DNA of 64,000 bases. Origin: Progne subis subis (Eukaryota; Chordata; Aves; Passeriformes; Hirundinidae). Under the pieces are notes generated by a model that saw only the letters and a program-made list of their open reading frames with translations, made no database searches and was not told where the DNA came from. The stretch is taken from positions 496,001 through 560,000 of the forward strand of contig JAKJHU010000184.1 of the NCBI GenBank assembly GCA_022316685.1. Reading direction: 5' to 3'. This document shows, one piece after another, positions 62,702-64,000 of this stretch. Position 1 is the stretch's first letter; the number at the start of each line of letters is the position of its first letter. The position numbers and the translations under genes were made by a program.

Positions 62702-63837
62702 CTGCAGGAAATCACAGGGGTTTTGGGTTTTTTTTACAAAAATCAAAGATTTTATGCAGGTTAAAAACAAAAGTTTGACTTTATTGCTTCTAAAAAAAAG
62801 AAAAAACCCCAAAAAACCCAACAAAAATAAAAATCCTTCCTTTGACTACCAACTGCATTGAACAGGGCTGCTCAATACCTCAAAAAGCAATTTATATTTT
62901 TTTACTTCTCTTATTAACCATTCCTTTTTCCACACTGTGAGATTAAGCAGCCACATGCAAGTCCAGCTCTTGCTTCCCTCTCAGATTATCATTCACTTGC
63001 TTTAAATAGTTTACAGGACAGTATTTCCCCAAGGCCCTTCTGCAACCAAAATTAAATGCTGCACTCTTTACTCATGCTACATTATTCCTCTTAATTTAGA
63101 GAGGCTCCCAGGGCAGAGATCAGCTGGGAGGCTCTCTGGCATCTTCCACCAGCACTGAACTCCAAGACCTGCAGAAGGAGCAAGTGCAGCAAAGGGATTC
63201 CCTCAGTTTGCTCCTCTGGCCGCCTGCCAGAGCCCAGGTTTATTGCTCCATGGAGTAGAAGAATAAGACACAGGTTTTCCACTAAAAAAAAAAAAAATAA
63301 ACGTAGAAAAACGTGTTTAGAAGGAAGCTGAGGACGCAGCAGCCCGGCATGCCCCGTGCCACACTGGCTGAGCAGAACACAGGAGCCCTGGACAAAGGCA
63401 GATATGCTCAGTAATCACAGAGCAGCTCGTGCTGTGGCAAAACTCGGGCTTCTCCCACCTCCTCACACCTGAGGTACAAAAAAATCCCTCTGAGCCCTCC
63501 CACCAACCACATCTGGGCACTTTCTGCTCTCTGTTAACTCCTTCACAGAATCATAAAGGGTGGAAAAGACCTCCCAGATCACTGAGCCAAACCTCGACCA
63601 AACCTTGTTCTCACAAAGTCACTCCAATACCATTAAAATGCACCTCTATCAAAGCCAGAAAAAATGCCTTGAAAGTCATTTTGGCTATAGCAGCATTCAG
63701 TCACCCAAAGGAGCTGACAAGGAAACAGACTCAGGGTAAGAAATGAATCCCCAAGGTTCATCAAGGCACTGGAGAACATGGAAATTCAGTCAGTTCTGCA
63801 GCAGCTGAACAGGGTCCTCAGCAGAGGGGCGACCACG

Positions 63838-64000
63838 GTGATGGTTTAAGTTCATTACTGGATGGAAACACCAAATGGGAGGGACTGCACAAGAGCAGGC
63901 TCCTGGGCAGCTGTTCTTGTGAGAATTAAACCCACAAGAGAGCTGCTCTGCGTGGTCAGTGGGGAAATTCCATGGCATGGAGACTTCTCTCTCCAAATGA
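63838..64000 (+). mobile_element. Candidate LTR copy, cut by the window edge
   Basis: The duplicate of the LTR at 46,245-46,683, here in plus orientation, beginning near GGTGATGGTTTAAG. Two bases at its proposed start differ from the other copy (CACGGTGATGG against CACGTGTGATGG). Confidence 0.5.

Larger units (their letters stand above)
59087..64000 (-). repeat. Inverted partial duplicate of GMPS (introns 7-11)
   Basis: The reverse complement of 51,256 down to 46,520, aligned without rearrangement apart from small indels and VNTR length changes. The arms are 4,914 and 4,737 bp. The duplicate holds copies of exons 11, 10, 9 and 8, the three intron 9 minisatellites and the start of the intron 7 LTR, and it continues past the window edge. 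Differences are mostly single bases, one-base indels at homopolymers, and array lengths (19 against 13 G-rich units; 6 against 5 units of the 24-bp repeat). The best explanation is a misplaced alternative haplotype contig; a true segmental inverted duplication is possible. Confidence 0.95.

Overview
The window is nuclear DNA from a bird, most likely a passerine. The basis is compact introns, many 3' ends of CR1 LINEs (the dominant avian retroposon), LTR fragments of the kind common in songbirds, GC-rich minisatellites, and the conserved gene order C3orf33 - SLC33A1 - GMPS, which matches human 3q25 as I recall it. No CRISPR array, operon, rRNA or tRNA gene was seen.

Layout. 1-8,500 is non-coding sequence with no recognised exon. 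A CpG island at 8,560-10,200 carries a 38-bp minisatellite and two consensus splice donors on the minus strand; by synteny it may be the 5' end of PLCH1, but no PLCH1 coding exon was found. C3orf33 lies on the minus strand (start codon 18,655, stop 12,910; 5 coding exons). SLC33A1, the ER acetyl-CoA transporter, follows on the minus strand (start 30,268, stop 21,211; 6 coding exons). GMPS, GMP synthase, lies on the plus strand (31,518-58,546; 16 coding exons that join to exactly 693 codons plus stop). SLC33A1 and GMPS are head to head, with 1.25 kb between start codons and a CpG island at each. After the GMPS poly(A) signal comes a 100-N scaffold gap (58,987-59,086). The remaining 4.9 kb (59,087-64,000) is an inverted second copy of GMPS introns 7-11 (46,520-51,256), in which all four coding exons carry indels.

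Main observations. (1) The inverted partial duplication flanks an N gap and has different VNTR copy numbers, so it is most likely a mis-scaffolded alternative haplotype, although a real inverted duplication cannot be excluded. (2) C3orf33 and SLC33A1 together carry six apparent one-base indels at short homopolymers while their proteins otherwise look conserved; GMPS has none. (3) GC-rich minisatellites repeatedly abut GMPS exons (acceptors of exons 2, 7 and 13, donor of exon 9, just after exon 12). At exons 7 and 13 the arrays contain duplicated decoy acceptors. (4) A 22-bp minisatellite of about 64 units in C3orf33 intron 2 is open in three frames on one strand and would deceive gene callers. 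I see no evidence of a novel defence, mobile or biosynthetic system. The three genes are housekeeping genes acting in different compartments (purine synthesis in the cytosol, acetyl-CoA transport at the ER, and a membrane-anchored protein of less certain role) and share a neighbourhood rather than a pathway.
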